Under the pieces are notes generated by a model. It was not told where the DNA came from and ran no database searches. It saw nothing but the letters and a program-made list of their open reading frames with translations. Source: JANNRA01 sp031401035 (GTDB taxonomy: Bacteria; Desulfobacterota; Binatia; HRBIN30; CADEER01). From it: DNA of 64,000 bases. The position numbers and the translations under genes were made by a program. Shown here in pieces: positions 53,499-61,243 of this stretch. How positions within the stretch are numbered: the first letter of the stretch is position 1; the number at the start of each line of letters is the position of its first letter. Where the stretch lies: the NCBI GenBank assembly GCA_031401035.1, contig JANNRA010000118.1, forward strand, positions 13,301 to 77,300. The letters are read 5' to 3'.

Positions 53499-54492
53499 CG
53501 GCGTTGCCGCCCTGCTCGCTCGCCTCGACTTCGCGCAAGCTGATTCCCTCGCTCCACAGCGAGTATAGTCCGGCGCCGATGACGCCGACAAACTGCGTCA
53601 GATGGACGACCAGGGAAAACGCCAACGCTTCGCTCTCGGGCACCTTGAAGATCTTCAGCGCCAGAACGCAGCCGAGTTGAAACGACCCGATGAACCCCGG
53701 CGCCGACGGCACCGACACGGCGATGGACACTAACGCCGTCAGGACCAGTGCGCCGCGTAGCGCCGGAACGTCCAGATGGAAGGCCCAGAAGCCGAGCACG
53801 TAGACCAGGGAGATCACCAGCCACAGGTAGAGTGACCAGGCGAAGGCGCGCACGTACGCCATCGGGCTGTCGAGCATCTTGAGCGCCTGCACGAACCCCT
53901 CGGCGAAGCGGTAGGCGGCTCCGCCCGCCTCCCCAGGCAGCAGCGCGCTCAGGCGCCGCGCGATCGACAGCGCCAGCTGCTCCTGGACGCGGATCAACAC
54001 GATCACCGCCGCCACCGCGACCGCCAGACCGCCCAGCATCCAGCCCCACTGCTGCACCTGCGGTGAGACGTGCACCAGGCTGGCGGCGACGCCGAACAGG
54101 AAGAGGATGGTGAACATGTCGAAGATGCGCTCCAGCAGCACGCTGGCCAACACGCCGCTGAGCACCAGGTGGGCGCGGCGCGCCAGCAGCACCGGACGGA
54201 TGACTTCGCCGATGCGCAGCGGCAGCACCATGTTCGCCATGAAGCCGATGTTGGTCGCCGACACCAGCGGCCGCAGCGCCGGCACGCCGACCCCCTGCAA
54301 GAAGACCCGCCAGCGCTGCGCGCGGATGACGAGCGACCACACCGTGATCGGCAGCATGAGCAGCACCCAGACGTAGTTGGCCTCGCGCAGCGCCGCCGCC
54401 GCCTCGTCCCAGTGCACGCCGCGCACCGCGAAACCGAGAAACACGGCCGACAGGGCGACGCTGATACCGATGCGCAGGCTGCGACTCTTCAT
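53488..54492 (-). CDS. Lysylphosphatidylglycerol synthase transmembrane/UPF0104 family protein
   Basis: The 334-aa protein has about eight membrane helices and family motifs: LVIRAQRWRVFLQG, NIGFMANMVLPLRIGEVIRP, LLERIFDMFTIL and VSIAVSVPSAPGFIGSFQ. Proteins of this family are flippase-like or lipid-modifying domains found near glycolipid and phospholipid genes. The adjacent phosphatidyltransferase and microprotein genes upstream support a lipid role. ATG 54492 overlaps the stop of the 59-residue gene (ATGA); GGGAGG precedes it. Confidence 0.87.
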   Translation of the reverse strand: MKSRSLRIGISVALSAVFLGFAVRGVHWDEAAAALREANYVWVLLMLPITVWSLVIRAQRWRVFLQGVGVPALRPLVSATNIGFMANMVLPLRIGEVIRPVLLARRAHLVLSGVLASVLLERIFDMFTILFLFGVAASLVHVSPQVQQWGWMLGGLAVAVAAVIVLIRVQEQLALSIARRLSALLPGEAGGAAYRFAEGFVQALKMLDSPMAYVRAFAWSLYLWLVISLVYVLGFWAFHLDVPALRGALVLTALVSIAVSVPSAPGFIGSFQLGCVLALKIFKVPESEALAFSLVVHLTQFVGVIGAGLYSLWSEGISLREVEASEQGGNADAA

Positions 54493-54668
54493 GCCATCCT
54501 CCCGGCGCCGCCGCGCGCCTGCATCACACCCAGCGCGAACAGGGCCGCGCCGCCCACACACACGGCGCCGCCGAGGCACACCGCGTCGCTGTCGAGCACG
54601 ACGCCGGCGCCGAGCATCCAGAGAAAGTACCCCAGCACCCGCCAGCCCTTACCGCGCAGCTCACGCAT
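54489..54668 (-). CDS. 59-residue membrane microprotein
   Basis: This short gene fills the whole space between the phosphatidyltransferase and the flippase-like gene. Its ATG (54668) lies inside the end of the upstream gene (8-nt overlap, ATGCGTGA) and its TGA overlaps the downstream ATG (ATGA). The predicted peptide has two hydrophobic segments (VLGYFLWMLGAGVVL and LGGAVCVGGAALFALGV) separated by an Asp-Ser-Asp turn, so it should form a membrane hairpin. Tight coupling on both sides argues it is real. No family recognised; a role with the two lipid-related neighbours is an inference. Confidence 0.65.
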   Translation of the reverse strand: MRELRGKGWRVLGYFLWMLGAGVVLDSDAVCLGGAVCVGGAALFALGVMQARGGAGRMA

Positions 54669-55392
54669 GCGGGGTCTCGGTCAGGGCGCGGCTGACATGC
54701 GCGATGCGCTGCAGCGCGGTCAGGTTGGACAGCAGCGCCAGCAGGACGATGGTGACGGTCAGCAGCACCTGTTCGCCGCCGACGATGCACGTCGCGAGCG
54801 AGCTGAAGATCGAGCCGAAGCCGAGCAGCACGAAGCGCTCCGGACGCTGCAGCAGACCGATCTCGCAGACGACGCCGAGCCCCTCGGCGCGCGCCCGCGC
54901 GTAGCTCACCATCGTACCGCCAAGTACCGCCAGAAGCACCGCCCAGGTGCGCCAGTCGCCGGCGAAGAAGACGATCAGCCCGGCGTAGCCGACGAACTCG
55001 GCATAGCGATCGGTCACCGAGTCGAGAAAGGCGCCGCGCCGGCTGGCGCCGCCGACGCGCCGCGCCACCTTGCCATCGAGAATATCCAGCGTCCCGGCGC
55101 ACAGGATGAGGAAGCCGGCGGTGAAAATCAGCCCGACGCCGTAGGCCAGCGCCGCCGCGATGCTGACGACGACCTGCGCGTAGGTGATGGCGATCGGCTC
55201 GATGCCGGCGCGTGCGCAGAGGGCCTCGAAGGGATCGAGGTTGCTGAAGTACCAGGCCCGTGCCCGACTGCTGAGCAGGCGCGAGCCCCGCACGTCGGCC
55301 GTGTCCGGGTGCGCCCTCCAGTAGCGGCGCATGCCGATGATCGCCGCGCCGAGGATCAGCCCCAGGTTGAGCAGGGCGAACGTGGCGCGCAT
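54661..55392 (-). CDS. CDP-alcohol phosphatidyltransferase family protein
   Basis: The 243-aa membrane enzyme has the family motif DG(x)2AR(x)8G(x)3D(x)3D, visible as DGKVARRVGGASRRGAFLDSVTD. It transfers a phosphatidyl group from CDP-diacylglycerol to an alcohol such as inositol phosphate or glycerol phosphate; the acceptor is undetermined. About six membrane segments. An N-terminal segment of about 65 residues with one extra helix precedes the catalytic domain. ATG 55392 is 1 nt from the mrp stop. Confidence 0.88.
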   Translation of the reverse strand: MRATFALLNLGLILGAAIIGMRRYWRAHPDTADVRGSRLLSSRARAWYFSNLDPFEALCARAGIEPIAITYAQVVVSIAAALAYGVGLIFTAGFLILCAGTLDILDGKVARRVGGASRRGAFLDSVTDRYAEFVGYAGLIVFFAGDWRTWAVLLAVLGGTMVSYARARAEGLGVVCEIGLLQRPERFVLLGFGSIFSSLATCIVGGEQVLLTVTIVLLALLSNLTALQRIAHVSRALTETPHA

Positions 55393-55393
55393 C

Positions 55394-56440
55394 TCACCCG
55401 ACGATGCGCGGCGCCGCCGTGCGCGCGGCTTCGATGCCTTCGCACACCTGCTCGGCGATCACAGCGTAGAGGCGGCTGATCGGATGCTCGGGCTGGGCGA
55501 CGACGATCGGCACGCCGGCGTCGCCGCCCGTCCGCACCGCCGGCTCGAGCGGGATGCGGGCCAGAATCGGCAGGCCGTAGGCCTGCGCAAGGTGCGCGGC
55601 GCCGCCGGCACCGAAGATCTCGTCGCGGCGGCCGCAATGCGGGCAGACGTACCCGCTCATGTTCTCCACCACGCCCAACACCGGGGTGTTGACCTGGTTG
55701 AACATGGCGATGCCGCGCTCGACGTCGATCACCGACACCGGCTGCGGCGTGGTGACGACGACGACGCCGGACAGCGGCACCTGCTGGGCCAGCGTCAACG
55801 CAGCGTCCCCGGTGCCCGGCGGCATGTCGACGATGAGCAGATCCAGTTCGCCCCAGCGCACGTCCTTGAGGAACTGGCGCAGCAGTCCGGTGACCAGCGG
55901 ACCGCGCCAGATCACCGGCGAGGTATCGTCGAGGAAGAAGCCCATCGACATCACTTTCAGGCCATGCGCCTCGAGGGGATACACCGTCGTCTGCTCGACC
56001 CGCGGCCGTCCCGCGATCGCCAGCATGGTCGGCAGACTCGGACCGTAGATGTCGGCATCGAGCAGGCCGACGCGCAGGCCCCGCCGCAGCAGGGCGCAGG
56101 CGAGATTGACCGCCACCGTCGACTTGCCAACACCGCCCTTGGTGCTGGACACCGCGACAATGTCGGCGACGCCGGGGATCGCCGCTTGCGCCTGCTCCGG
56201 TGGCCGCGCGATCTGCACCTCGACCCCCGTCACCTCCGGCAGCGCCCCGACGACGCGCTTGATGTCGGCGATGGTCGCCGTGAGGATCGGCGGCGGCAGC
56301 GGTCCGGGCAGCAGCTGCACCGTCGCGACGCCATCGCGCAAGGTCACCTCGCGCACCAGCCCGGCCGCGATCAGGTCACGACTCAGTCCGGCCGGCCGGA
56401 TCTCGGCCAGGCGCTCGCGCACGTCGTCGACCGTGGTCAT
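55394..56440 (-). CDS. Mrp/ApbC family Fe-S cluster carrier ATPase
   Basis: The 348-aa protein has an N-terminal MIP18/DUF59-like domain (VRERLAEIRPAGLSRDLIAAGLVREV), the deviant Walker A SSTKGGVGKSTVAVNLA, DADIYGPSLP and VDMPPGTGDAALT. The cluster-binding pair is CPHC in NMSGYVCPHCG. It loads iron-sulphur clusters onto client proteins. ATG 56440 overlaps the DUF971 stop by 4 nt, a common partnership. Confidence 0.93.
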   Translation of the reverse strand: MTTVDDVRERLAEIRPAGLSRDLIAAGLVREVTLRDGVATVQLLPGPLPPPILTATIADIKRVVGALPEVTGVEVQIARPPEQAQAAIPGVADIVAVSSTKGGVGKSTVAVNLACALLRRGLRVGLLDADIYGPSLPTMLAIAGRPRVEQTTVYPLEAHGLKVMSMGFFLDDTSPVIWRGPLVTGLLRQFLKDVRWGELDLLIVDMPPGTGDAALTLAQQVPLSGVVVVTTPQPVSVIDVERGIAMFNQVNTPVLGVVENMSGYVCPHCGRRDEIFGAGGAAHLAQAYGLPILARIPLEPAVRTGGDAGVPIVVAQPEHPISRLYAVIAEQVCEGIEAARTAAPRIVG

Positions 56441-56772
56441 GACGCTGCCCGCGCCGCGGCGACCACGCAGGCTTCGCATGGACAGAGGTCGCGCAGTGTC
56501 CGGTAGGCGTAGATGCCGGTATCGTGCCCGTCGCTCCACTCGACGCTGACGGCGTAGCGACCGACGACACCGATCTGCACCGGATAGATCTCCTCGCGCG
56601 GCTCATTGAGCACCGCCAGGCTGCGTTGCGGCCGCGCCCGGCAGCCGGCGCACGGACAATGCTCGCGCAGATAGGTGTTGGGGAACTCGCTCTCGTGGCC
56701 GTCTGCCCAGACGATGCGCACGGCGCGCGCGCCGAGGCGGCGGATCTCGGTCGGGAGCGCGGGCGGTGACAC
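56437..56772 (-). CDS. DUF971 (GBBH-like N-terminal) domain protein
   Basis: The 111-aa product carries two copies of a CPCxxC pattern (REHCPCAGC, RDLCPCEAC) and the DUF971 core (VRIVWADGHESEFPNTYLRE, VSVEWSDGHDTGIYAY). DUF971 is often fused to or adjacent to Mrp-type Fe-S carriers, as here. I use GTG 56772, preceded by GGTAGGG; an ATG at 56808 would add 12 residues. Confidence 0.85.
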   Translation of the reverse strand: MSPPALPTEIRRLGARAVRIVWADGHESEFPNTYLREHCPCAGCRARPQRSLAVLNEPREEIYPVQIGVVGRYAVSVEWSDGHDTGIYAYRTLRDLCPCEACVVAAARAAS

Positions 56773-56825
56773 GCGCCGGACCCTACCGAGTGACCGCCAT
56801 GAAGGCAACGCAGCCTGCGGCTACC

Positions 56826-56853
56826 TTGACAGGTACCGGCAACCTGACATGAT
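56826..56853 (+). promoter_or_regulatory. Candidate sigma-70 promoter for the long-chain prenyl synthase gene
   Basis: A consensus TTGACA (56826-56831), a 16-nt spacer and CATGAT (56848-56853, 4 of 6) lie 42 nt upstream of the GTG start at 56896, in the gap divergent from DUF971. Confidence 0.45.
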
Positions 56854-56895
56854 CCGGCACGCCATGCGTGTCTGCCGACAGGCCGAAGGGGCCGC

Positions 56896-57885
56896 GTGAG
56901 CACTGCGTCACCGCTGGCCCCGGTCGCCGCCCCAAGCGCGCCGTCGGCGCTCGTCGGCGAGGAGTTGACGCTCGTCGAAGCGCGGCTGGCCGAGTTGCTC
57001 GGCGCCCGCGAACCGCGCCTGACCGAGATCGCCAGCCACCTCATCGGTGCCGGCGGCAAGCGCGTCCGCCCGGCGGTCGTATTGCTCGTCTTTCGCGCCT
57101 GCGGGGGGCGCGTCCTGCGTGACGCCGTCGATGTCGCGGCGGCGCTGGAGCTGATTCATTCCGCCAGTCTGCTGCACGACGACATCATCGATGGCAACCA
57201 CGTGCGGCGCGGGCGTGACTCGGCGCGGCACAAGTTCGGCGTCGCCGACACGCTCATCGCCGGCGATTTTCTCTTCAGCCGCGCCTTCCAGATATGCGGC
57301 CGCTTCGACGAGCGGCTGATTACCTGGGCGGCCGAGGCCTGCATCGCCCTCACCGAGGGGGAGATCATGCAGGGACGCTTCCGCCGCGACCCGGCCGTCA
57401 CCTACCAGGATTATCTGGAGATCATCGCCCGCAAGACGGCCTCGCTGTTCGCGGTCGGGGCGCGCGCCGCCGCCCACCTCGCCGACGCCGACGCGGCGGT
57501 GGTCGACGCCATGGCGCGCTGCGGCTACCATGTCGGCCTGACCTTCCAGATGGTCGACGACCTGCTCGATGTCACGGCCGCCGAGGCGGCGCTCGGCAAG
57601 CCGATCGGCCTCGACGTGCGCGAGGGCAATCCGTCGCTGCCAATCGTCCTCGCCGCCGCGGAGGACGCGGAGGTGCGGCGACTGTTCGGGTGCTCCGAGT
57701 TGTCGGACGCCGACGTCGCCACCATGCTCGGCCGCCTGCGCCGGTCGACGGTGATCGAGCGCGGCTACGCCCTCGCCGCCGCGCAGGCCGGCGCCGCGCG
57801 CGACGCCCTGCTGGCCCTGCCCCAGTCCCCGTATCGAGATTACCTGCTCACCCTCGTCGACCAGCTCGTCGAACGCTCGGCCTAG
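56896..57885 (+). CDS. Long-chain polyprenyl diphosphate synthase
   Basis: The 329-aa enzyme has GGKRVRPAVVLLV, the first Asp motif in LLHDDIIDGNHVRRG and the second in QMVDDLLDVTAAEAALGKP. These fit the IspB/HepT class that makes C35-C50 side chains for respiratory quinones, unlike the shorter IspA at 36 kb. An Ala/Pro-rich 20-residue leader precedes the domain. GTG at 56896 follows AAGGGG; it is the only plus-strand gene in the last 35 kb. Confidence 0.9.
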   Translation: MSTASPLAPVAAPSAPSALVGEELTLVEARLAELLGAREPRLTEIASHLIGAGGKRVRPAVVLLVFRACGGRVLRDAVDVAAALELIHSASLLHDDIIDGNHVRRGRDSARHKFGVADTLIAGDFLFSRAFQICGRFDERLITWAAEACIALTEGEIMQGRFRRDPAVTYQDYLEIIARKTASLFAVGARAAAHLADADAAVVDAMARCGYHVGLTFQMVDDLLDVTAAEAALGKPIGLDVREGNPSLPIVLAAAEDAEVRRLFGCSELSDADVATMLGRLRRSTVIERGYALAAAQAGAARDALLALPQSPYRDYLLTLVDQLVERSA

Positions 57886-57910
57886 CGCATTGCGCTGGGC
57901 GCGCCGGGGC

Positions 57911-58693
57911 TCACGGCGCAATGCGCAGGGTCCCGTGCCACCACAGCGCCAGATACGCGGCCACCAGGCCGGCGAGAAGCAGCGCCGCCAGCCCATCGCC
58001 ACCGCGCAGTGGCCAGGCGTCGAGGACGGTACGCTGCTGCCGCGACTGAAAGCCGCGCGCCTCCAAGGCCATCGCCATCTGGTCAGCGCGGCGCAGGGCG
58101 CCCATGAACACCGGCACCATCACCGGCACCGCACGGCGCAGCCGCTGCCATGGCCCACCGTGCTCGAGGTCGAGGCCGCGACAGCGCTGCGCCTGCAGCA
58201 CGATCACCGTCGCCTCGACGAACACCGGCACCAGTCGGAAGGCCAACGTGATGGTGAAGCCGAGCGCGTACGGGAGCCCCATCCTGGTGAGCGCGTAGGC
58301 GAACTCCTCGATCCGCGTCACCGACAGGAAGAGGATCCCGGCGGCGAGAAAGATCTGCAGCTTCAGCGCCATGCCGAGGGCGAAGCGCGGCGCCGTCTGG
58401 CTGACGTGGATCGGCCCCCACGCCCACAGCGGCGGCTGCCCGTCCGGCCCGTAGAACACGGTCCAGACGAGCAGGGTCATGACGAACGCCAGGCCGAACA
58501 GCCAGCGCAACCGCCGCACGTTGCGCCAGCCGCCGCTCCACCACAGGAGCGCGGCCAGCGGCAGCAGCAGCGGCGCCTGCCAGGCGGGGCGTTCGACGAC
58601 GAAGGCGGCGACGAAGAGGGCCAGCATACCGAGCAGGCGCACCAACGGGTGGAGATGGTGCAGCCAGGTGTCGGTGTCGAGGTACAGCGACAT
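57911..58693 (-). CDS. ECF transporter membrane subunit (EcfT)
   Basis: The 260-aa membrane protein has about six helices and the EcfT coupling helices with Arg-Gly motifs: QAQRCRGLDLEHG and ALEARGFQSR, which contact the ATPase subunits. ATG at 58693 is 16 nt downstream of the ecfA stop. With the neighbouring A and S genes it makes a complete energy-coupling-factor importer. Confidence 0.88.
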   Translation of the reverse strand: MSLYLDTDTWLHHLHPLVRLLGMLALFVAAFVVERPAWQAPLLLPLAALLWWSGGWRNVRRLRWLFGLAFVMTLLVWTVFYGPDGQPPLWAWGPIHVSQTAPRFALGMALKLQIFLAAGILFLSVTRIEEFAYALTRMGLPYALGFTITLAFRLVPVFVEATVIVLQAQRCRGLDLEHGGPWQRLRRAVPVMVPVFMGALRRADQMAMALEARGFQSRQQRTVLDAWPLRGGDGLAALLLAGLVAAYLALWWHGTLRIAP

Positions 58694-58709
58694 CAGTGGC
58701 GCGGAGGCA

Positions 58710-60464
58710 TCACGCGGCGCCGCCCGGGGAGATGCTGGACAGCAACTCATCCACCGATAGAGGGGTGAGGCCGAGGGCGCGGCCGATGCGGGTGGCGTCG
58801 GGGAGGCGGAAATGGGCCGACGCCAGCAGCGCCTCCTCGGCGAACAGGGCGCGCAGCGGACCGTCGAACGCGACACGCCCCTCGCTCAGCACCACGCCTC
58901 GCTGGGCGTACTCGGCCACCACCCACGGCGTGTGGGTGATGATGATCAGCGTCAGCCCGCCAGCGTGCAGGGCGGCGAGCCGTTGCATCATGCGCCGCTG
59001 TTCGGCGTAATCCAGGCCGGTGGTGGGCTCGTCGAGGATCAGCAGGGCCGGCTCGAGGGCCAACAGCGAGGCCACCGCCAGACGCTGCCGCTGCCCCTTG
59101 CCGAGCAGGAAGGGATCGCCCGCCCCACAGTCATCGAGGCCGACGGCGGCGAGCACCCGCTGCACCCGGCGCGCCACCTCGTCCTCCGCCAGGCCGGCGT
59201 TGCGCGGCGCGAAGGCGACCTCGTCGTAGGCACTGGCGGCGAAGATCTGCTGGTCGGGATTCTGGAATACGTAGCCGACATCGGCGGCCACCGCCGCCAA
59301 GGTCAGCTCGCACACCGGCCGGCCGCGCACCTCCACCTGCCCGCGCTGCGGCACCAGCAGGCCGTTCAGGCATTTCGCCAGCGTCGTCTTGCCCGACCCA
59401 TTGCGACCGATGAGGGCGACGAAGTCGCCGCGGCGGATTTCCAGCGAGACGCCGTCGAGGGCCGCCCGGTCTGGCGCGTAGGCGTGCCGCAGCCCATCGG
59501 CGCGCACCAGCACCTCCCCTGCGACTGGAGGGCGGCGCCCCGTCGGCGCCTGTTGCGTTGGATCATCGAGACCGCATCCGACAGGCGCCGACGGAGCGGC
59601 GCCCTCCACCGAGGCGCTGACAGCGGACGGCAGTAGCGGGCGCAGCCGCGCGACGGCGTCCTCCAGCGACGCCGCCCGGGTGCGCCAACCGAGCGCGGCG
59701 CCGAGCCGATCGCCGTCGAGCGGCCGCACTCCGAGGCGCTCGAGACGTGCGACGTCTGGCAGCAAGACGGCCGGGGCGCCGTCGGCAACCACACGACCGT
59801 CCTGCATCAACACCAGGCGGTCGGCATACTCCGCGGCACCGGTCTCGTGCTCGATCAGCAGCACCGAGGCGCCGCGCTGCCGCAGGGTCGCGAGGACGGC
59901 GAAGACCTCGCGCTTGCCGGCCGGATCGAGGTCGGTGGTCGGCTCATCGAGCACCAGCAGCGCCGGCTCCTGCGCCAGCAGCGCCGCGATCGCTAGGCGC
60001 TGCTTCTCGCCGCCGGAGAGGGTCACCGGGTCGCGGCGGTCGAAGCCGGCGAGGCCGACCAGCGCCAGCGCCGCCGCCAGGCGGCGCATCATCTCCGGCC
60101 GCGGCACGCCGAGTTGCTCCATGCCGAACGCCACCTCGTGACGGACGCTGGTCGAGAAGAGCTGCGCCTCGAAGTCCTGCGAGACCAACCCGACGACGCC
60201 GGCGAGATCGGCCACCGTGGCAGCGCCCACGTCGTGTCCGGCGACGACCACGCTGCCACTCAGGATCCCGGGTAGGAACTGCGGGATGGTGCGGTTGAGA
60301 CAGCGCGCCAGCGTCGACTTACCAGCCCCGCTGGCCCCCATCACCAACACCACCTCGCCCTGCCCGATGCGCAGCGACACATCGCACAACGCCGGCCTCG
60401 CGGCACCGCGATAGGTGAAGGTCACGCCGCGCAGCGCGGCGGCGGGCTCTTCCAATCGGCTCAC
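58710..60464 (-). CDS. ECF transporter ATPase, two fused ABC domains (EcfAA')
   Basis: The 584-aa protein fuses two nucleotide-binding domains. The first (about 8-230) has GASGAGKSTLARCLN, LSGGEKQRLAIAALLA and LVLDEPTTDLDP. The second (about 325-560) has GRNGSGKTTLAKCLN and LILDEPTTGLDY; its signature motif reads LGKGQRQRLAV instead of LSGGQ, a frequent deviation in ECF ATPases. The linker (about 290-320) is encoded by an inverted repeat. GTG 60464 overlaps the S-component stop. Confidence 0.9.
   Translation of the reverse strand: MSRLEEPAAALRGVTFTYRGAARPALCDVSLRIGQGEVVLVMGASGAGKSTLARCLNRTIPQFLPGILSGSVVVAGHDVGAATVADLAGVVGLVSQDFEAQLFSTSVRHEVAFGMEQLGVPRPEMMRRLAAALALVGLAGFDRRDPVTLSGGEKQRLAIAALLAQEPALLVLDEPTTDLDPAGKREVFAVLATLRQRGASVLLIEHETGAAEYADRLVLMQDGRVVADGAPAVLLPDVARLERLGVRPLDGDRLGAALGWRTRAASLEDAVARLRPLLPSAVSASVEGAAPSAPVGCGLDDPTQQAPTGRRPPVAGEVLVRADGLRHAYAPDRAALDGVSLEIRRGDFVALIGRNGSGKTTLAKCLNGLLVPQRGQVEVRGRPVCELTLAAVAADVGYVFQNPDQQIFAASAYDEVAFAPRNAGLAEDEVARRVQRVLAAVGLDDCGAGDPFLLGKGQRQRLAVASLLALEPALLILDEPTTGLDYAEQRRMMQRLAALHAGGLTLIIITHTPWVVAEYAQRGVVLSEGRVAFDGPLRALFAEEALLASAHFRLPDATRIGRALGLTPLSVDELLSSISPGGAA
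59527..59607. repeat. 27-bp inverted repeat within the ECF ATPase gene
   Basis: Arms at 59527-59553 and 59581-59607 match at 25 of 27 positions when one is reversed and complemented, separated by 27 nt. The whole element encodes the linker between the two ABC domains and keeps the reading frame. It could be a captured palindromic mobile repeat. Confidence 0.8.
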
Positions 60465-61237
60465 AACAGCAGCAGGCCGAGCAGCAGGAGCAGCAGGAAC
60501 GGCGCCACACCGACGCCGACCTGCGCGGCGCGGGGCCCGGGTGGAACGCTGGCCAGGGCCGCGATCTCCACCTGGCCGGTCGAGATGGCGTTGCCGGCGA
60601 TGAAGCCGCCGACGACACCGAGGACGACGAGCGCCAGGCCGAGACGGCGCACGGCGCGGGCCCGCGGCGCCGGCGGGGCCAGGTCGTCGATGCGCAGCCC
60701 CGCCGCCTTGACGCGCGGATAGACCGCCCGCAGCAGCAACGGCGCCAGAACCATGGCCATGACGAAGTTATTGAAGAAGACGACGTTGGCGAGCAGGGCG
60801 AAGGGCACGAAGCCGAGCAGGTTGAGGCCCCAGCCGACCACCAACGCGCAGGCGCCGGCCGAGACCGCGACGACGGCGGTGAAGGCGAGCCATTGCCCTG
60901 CCGTACGCGGCAATGGATCGCCATCGCTGAGGGCGCGCCAGGCTCGGTAGGGTAGAAAGCCGTACAGAAAGTTGCCTGCGAATCCGAACAGGTCGCCGGG
61001 CCCGATGCCGCCGAAGAAATCGCCGATCAGGTTGCCGATCGCCGCGCCCCAGGCCGCCGCCGGGCCGAAGAGCATCGAGCACACCACCGGCACGGCGTTG
61101 GCCGGCCGCAGCTCGGTGACGCCGGGGATGAGCGGCAGGACCTTGAACGGGATCAGCAGCGCCGCGTACAGCGACGCCGTCATCGCCGCGAGCACGACAA
61201 GACGGGTGTTGCGCCACATCGCCACCGCCTCGCGCAT
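60461..61237 (-). CDS. ECF transporter substrate-binding membrane subunit (S component)
   Basis: The 258-aa protein has six or more helices and a motif typical of S components near the N-terminus (LVVLAAMTASLYAALLIPF), then TELRPANAVPVVCSMLFGP and AIGNLIGDFFGG. The vitamin or metal it binds cannot be read off; queuosine precursor is conceivable as tgt and queA are in the window, but they are 12 kb away. ATG 61237 follows the glycosyltransferase stop by 6 nt; ATG 61219 is a possible alternative start. Confidence 0.8.
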   Translation of the reverse strand: MREAVAMWRNTRLVVLAAMTASLYAALLIPFKVLPLIPGVTELRPANAVPVVCSMLFGPAAAWGAAIGNLIGDFFGGIGPGDLFGFAGNFLYGFLPYRAWRALSDGDPLPRTAGQWLAFTAVVAVSAGACALVVGWGLNLLGFVPFALLANVVFFNNFVMAMVLAPLLLRAVYPRVKAAGLRIDDLAPPAPRARAVRRLGLALVVLGVVGGFIAGNAISTGQVEIAALASVPPGPRAAQVGVGVAPFLLLLLLGLLLL

Positions 61238-61243
61238 GCCGAC

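Noticed and set aside
60461..61237. Assignment of the S component as a queuosine-precursor importer (QueT)
   Set aside because: The family-specific QueT residues were not recognisable and tgt/queA are 12 kb away, so the substrate is left open.
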